Positions 13,295 through 14,658 of a stretch of DNA of 14,658 nucleotides are shown here, in pieces. Source of the stretch: Bacteroidota bacterium (GTDB lineage: Bacteria; Bacteroidota; Ignavibacteria; Tepidaquicellales; Tepidaquicellaceae); contig DOWN01000254.1 in the NCBI GenBank assembly GCA_003519545.1, positions 517-15,174 of the forward strand, read 5' to 3'. The notes beneath the pieces were generated by a model. It did no database searches and had not been told where the DNA came from. It worked only from the letters and a program-made list of their open reading frames with translations. Position 1 is the first letter of the stretch, and each line of letters begins with the position of its first letter. The translations under genes were made by a program, and so were the position numbers.

Positions 13295-13332
13295 GAAATT
13301 GCGGATTCCTGATAAATAAGGACGCAATGACA
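13295..13332 (+). repeat. GA...ATGACA hairpin, GCG-stem copy
   Basis: ATTGCG (13298-13303) pairs with CGCAAT (13323-13328) and GACA follows. A weaker relative, GATTC...GGATGACA, directly precedes it at 13262-13287. Confidence 0.65.
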
Positions 13333-13378
13333 TTTAGATTTAAATAAATATTTTATTTTTTTTGAAATCATAAAAATT

Positions 13379-14658
13379 TTAAAAAACTTTTTTTGCATAG
13401 AGGTAGGTTTCAATTGGGGTTTGGGTGCGGAGGGACTCGGGGGACATTTGGAATAAATCTTCGAGGATGAGGAAGTCGGCAATTTTGTTAACTGAAATTG
13501 AACCACGTTCTGATTCTAAAAATGATGCATAAGCGGAATTTTGAGTATAACAGGTTATACAATCTCCCAGTGAAATATTATACTCCGGTAAAAAACCATT
13601 TTCAAATCCGATGGCTTTTCTCGTCATTGCGTAATAAATTGTTTCAAATGGATTTTCTTCCACAATTGGAAAATCTGTTCCGAAACATACAGTCGCTCCG
13701 TCTTCTATAAGTTGTTTATATCGGTGAGTTGTTTTTAAATTCTCATATTTTTTTGTTACTGAAATTGCATCGGAAAATAAATGTGTTGGCTGCACTGAAG
13801 CAACGACATTCAACTTTTTAAATTTTTTCAAATCTTTATCTATTATATGCTGTGCGTGTTCGATACGGTAGCGTGAATTATATTTTTCTGAAGCAGTATT
13901 AATTTTCTCATGTTTAAGTTCGGAAAAAAAATCAAGAAGTTCAGTAACCGCTAAATCACCTATCGCATGAACGGAAATCTGGTATCCCGCATGATGAATA
14001 TTTTCACCTGTTTTTTTAAAATCACCGGAAAGTATGTAATCAGTTCTGATACCGTTTTGATTTGTCCCAATATAATTATCATGCATCAATGCTGATTCAC
14101 TCGAGAGTGTTCCATCATAAAATGCTTTGAAGCCATTGAAACGAATTGAGTTTTTAAATTCTGAAAATCTTTTTTTATAATTTTCGATTTCATAAAATGA
14201 TTCAAACGGTAATCGGCTATCAATAAATAGATTTAAATTATTTTTGCGAATTAAAATTTCAAAAATATCGAGGTCGAATGGTAATGTTATATCTGAAACT
14301 GCTGTGATGCCGAGTGAATGAAGTTTTTTAATTTCTGTTTCGAGATCCTTAGCGAGTTCTTCATTTGATTTAACCGGAACTGCTGAAAGGACGAACTCTC
14401 TCGCTCTTTCTTTTACAAGTCCTGTGAACTTTCCTTTATCATCGTGAATGATTTCTTCTTTTTCGAATTTATCTATACAGTTGATTAATCCTGAAAGTTC
14501 AAATGCTTTTGAGTTTATATAAGCGGAATGGAAATCGAATCGTGAGATTATGATCGGGATGTCAGGGCAGATTTGGTCGAGGAAATTAATGTCAGGTGTG
14601 AATCCGTCAGATATGTTTGCGTCGGAGTAGTATCCGCCGGTTATCCAGGGGGACTGAA
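13379..14658 (-). CDS. YtcJ-like metal-dependent amidohydrolase (N-terminus outside window)
   Basis: An open frame enters from the right edge and runs 425 codons to a TAA. The internal TTG at 14089 is not the start, because homologous sequence continues well upstream of it. Seen from the N-terminal side: WITGGYYS (family pattern WxxGGG), FDFHSAYINSKAFELSGL (match to DxHxxxxNSxAL), FYDGTLSSESALM (match to KxxxDGxLGSxTA), ISVHAIGDLAV carrying a metal-ligand histidine, RIEHAQHI, FGTDFPIVEENPFETIYYAMTRK with the active-site Asp, and the closing YTQNSAYASF...RGSISVNKIADFLIL. The HxH metal motif should lie outside the window. Members hydrolyse amides or related C-N bonds; the substrate cannot be told. 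About 100 residues are missing by family length. Confidence 0.9.
   Translation of the reverse strand, partial: QSPWITGGYYSDANISDGFTPDINFLDQICPDIPIIISRFDFHSAYINSKAFELSGLINCIDKFEKEEIIHDDKGKFTGLVKERAREFVLSAVPVKSNEELAKDLETEIKKLHSLGITAVSDITLPFDLDIFEILIRKNNLNLFIDSRLPFESFYEIENYKKRFSEFKNSIRFNGFKAFYDGTLSSESALMHDNYIGTNQNGIRTDYILSGDFKKTGENIHHAGYQISVHAIGDLAVTELLDFFSELKHEKINTASEKYNSRYRIEHAQHIIDKDLKKFKKLNVVASVQPTHLFSDAISVTKKYENLKTTHRYKQLIEDGATVCFGTDFPIVEENPFETIYYAMTRKAIGFENGFLPEYNISLGDCITCYTQNSAYASFLESERGSISVNKIADFLILEDLFQMSPESLRTQTPIETYLYAKKVF

Larger units (their letters stand above)
12615..13378. repeat. Repeat-rich intergenic region with a threefold composite tandem repeat
   Basis: No credible gene. 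From 12669 to about 13143 three copies of a composite unit follow each other with a period of 187-188 bases, each made of an ACGAATT array, a GCAGGAGTC-type hairpin and (in the first two) a GAGATTCTTC...GAATGACA hairpin. After them come a CCCCCT/AGGGGG element (13164-13220) and two more ATGACA hairpins (13262-13287 and 13295-13332). Confidence 0.8.

Noticed and set aside
13240..13506. 88-residue minus-strand reading frame
   Set aside because: It overlaps the end of the amidohydrolase in another frame and continues into repeat DNA.
13379..14089. Amidohydrolase as a complete 236-residue gene
   Set aside because: The frame stays open to the window edge and encodes conserved family motifs upstream of 14089, so this is only the C-terminal part.

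Overview
The window looks like a chromosomal piece from an AT-rich member of the Ignavibacteria/Chlorobi side of the Bacteroidota. Four things in the sequence point that way: a choice-of-anchor-B protein with a type IX secretion C-terminal motif (NYPNPFNPETNI); a short group 1 sigma factor lacking region 1.1; promoters of the form TTG-N20-TAnnTTTa; and the order rpsL-rpsG-fusA-tuf-rpsJ-rplC-rplD-rplW. The lineage is an inference from gene content, not the result of a search.

Layout. Positions 1-1187 (-): secreted choice-of-anchor-B protein, C-terminus cut by the window edge. 1188-1677: non-coding, full of short dispersed repeats. 1678-3157 (+): small co-directional cassette of an alpha/beta hydrolase, a three-helix membrane protein and a small basic protein. 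3162-4475 (-): primary sigma factor preceded by a divergent PIN-domain gene. 4476-11380 (-): translation block made of the str genes (rpsL, rpsG, fusA), a tRNA-Ile with anticodon UAU, tuf, and the first four genes of the S10 operon. 11381-11986: repeats. 11987-12567 (-): complete vapBC toxin-antitoxin pair. 12615-13378: repeats, including a threefold tandem composite unit. 13379-14658 (-): YtcJ-like amidohydrolase, N-terminus cut by the window edge.

How it fits together. The translation block runs right to left from a promoter about 80 bases upstream of rpsL. The tRNA and tuf follow fusA, and a strong terminator after tuf separates them from rpsJ-rplC-rplD-rplW. The S10 operon then stops: a clear terminator follows rplW where rplB-rpsS-rplV would normally continue. 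The PIN-domain gene begins at the end of that terminator's T-rich tail and rpoD follows 24 bases later. The sigma factor is of the type expected to read the two best promoter matches in the window, upstream of rpsL and vapB.

The most unusual material is the non-coding DNA. It holds three interleaved short repeat families: phased ACGAATT arrays, hairpins whose stem sequence covaries while the flanks GAGAT and ATGACA stay fixed, and GCAGGAGTC palindromes. They recur in a loosely conserved order at three places. Other points worth a second look are the UAU anticodon, the broken S10 operon, the lone PIN gene, and TTG starts on rpsJ and rpsL.
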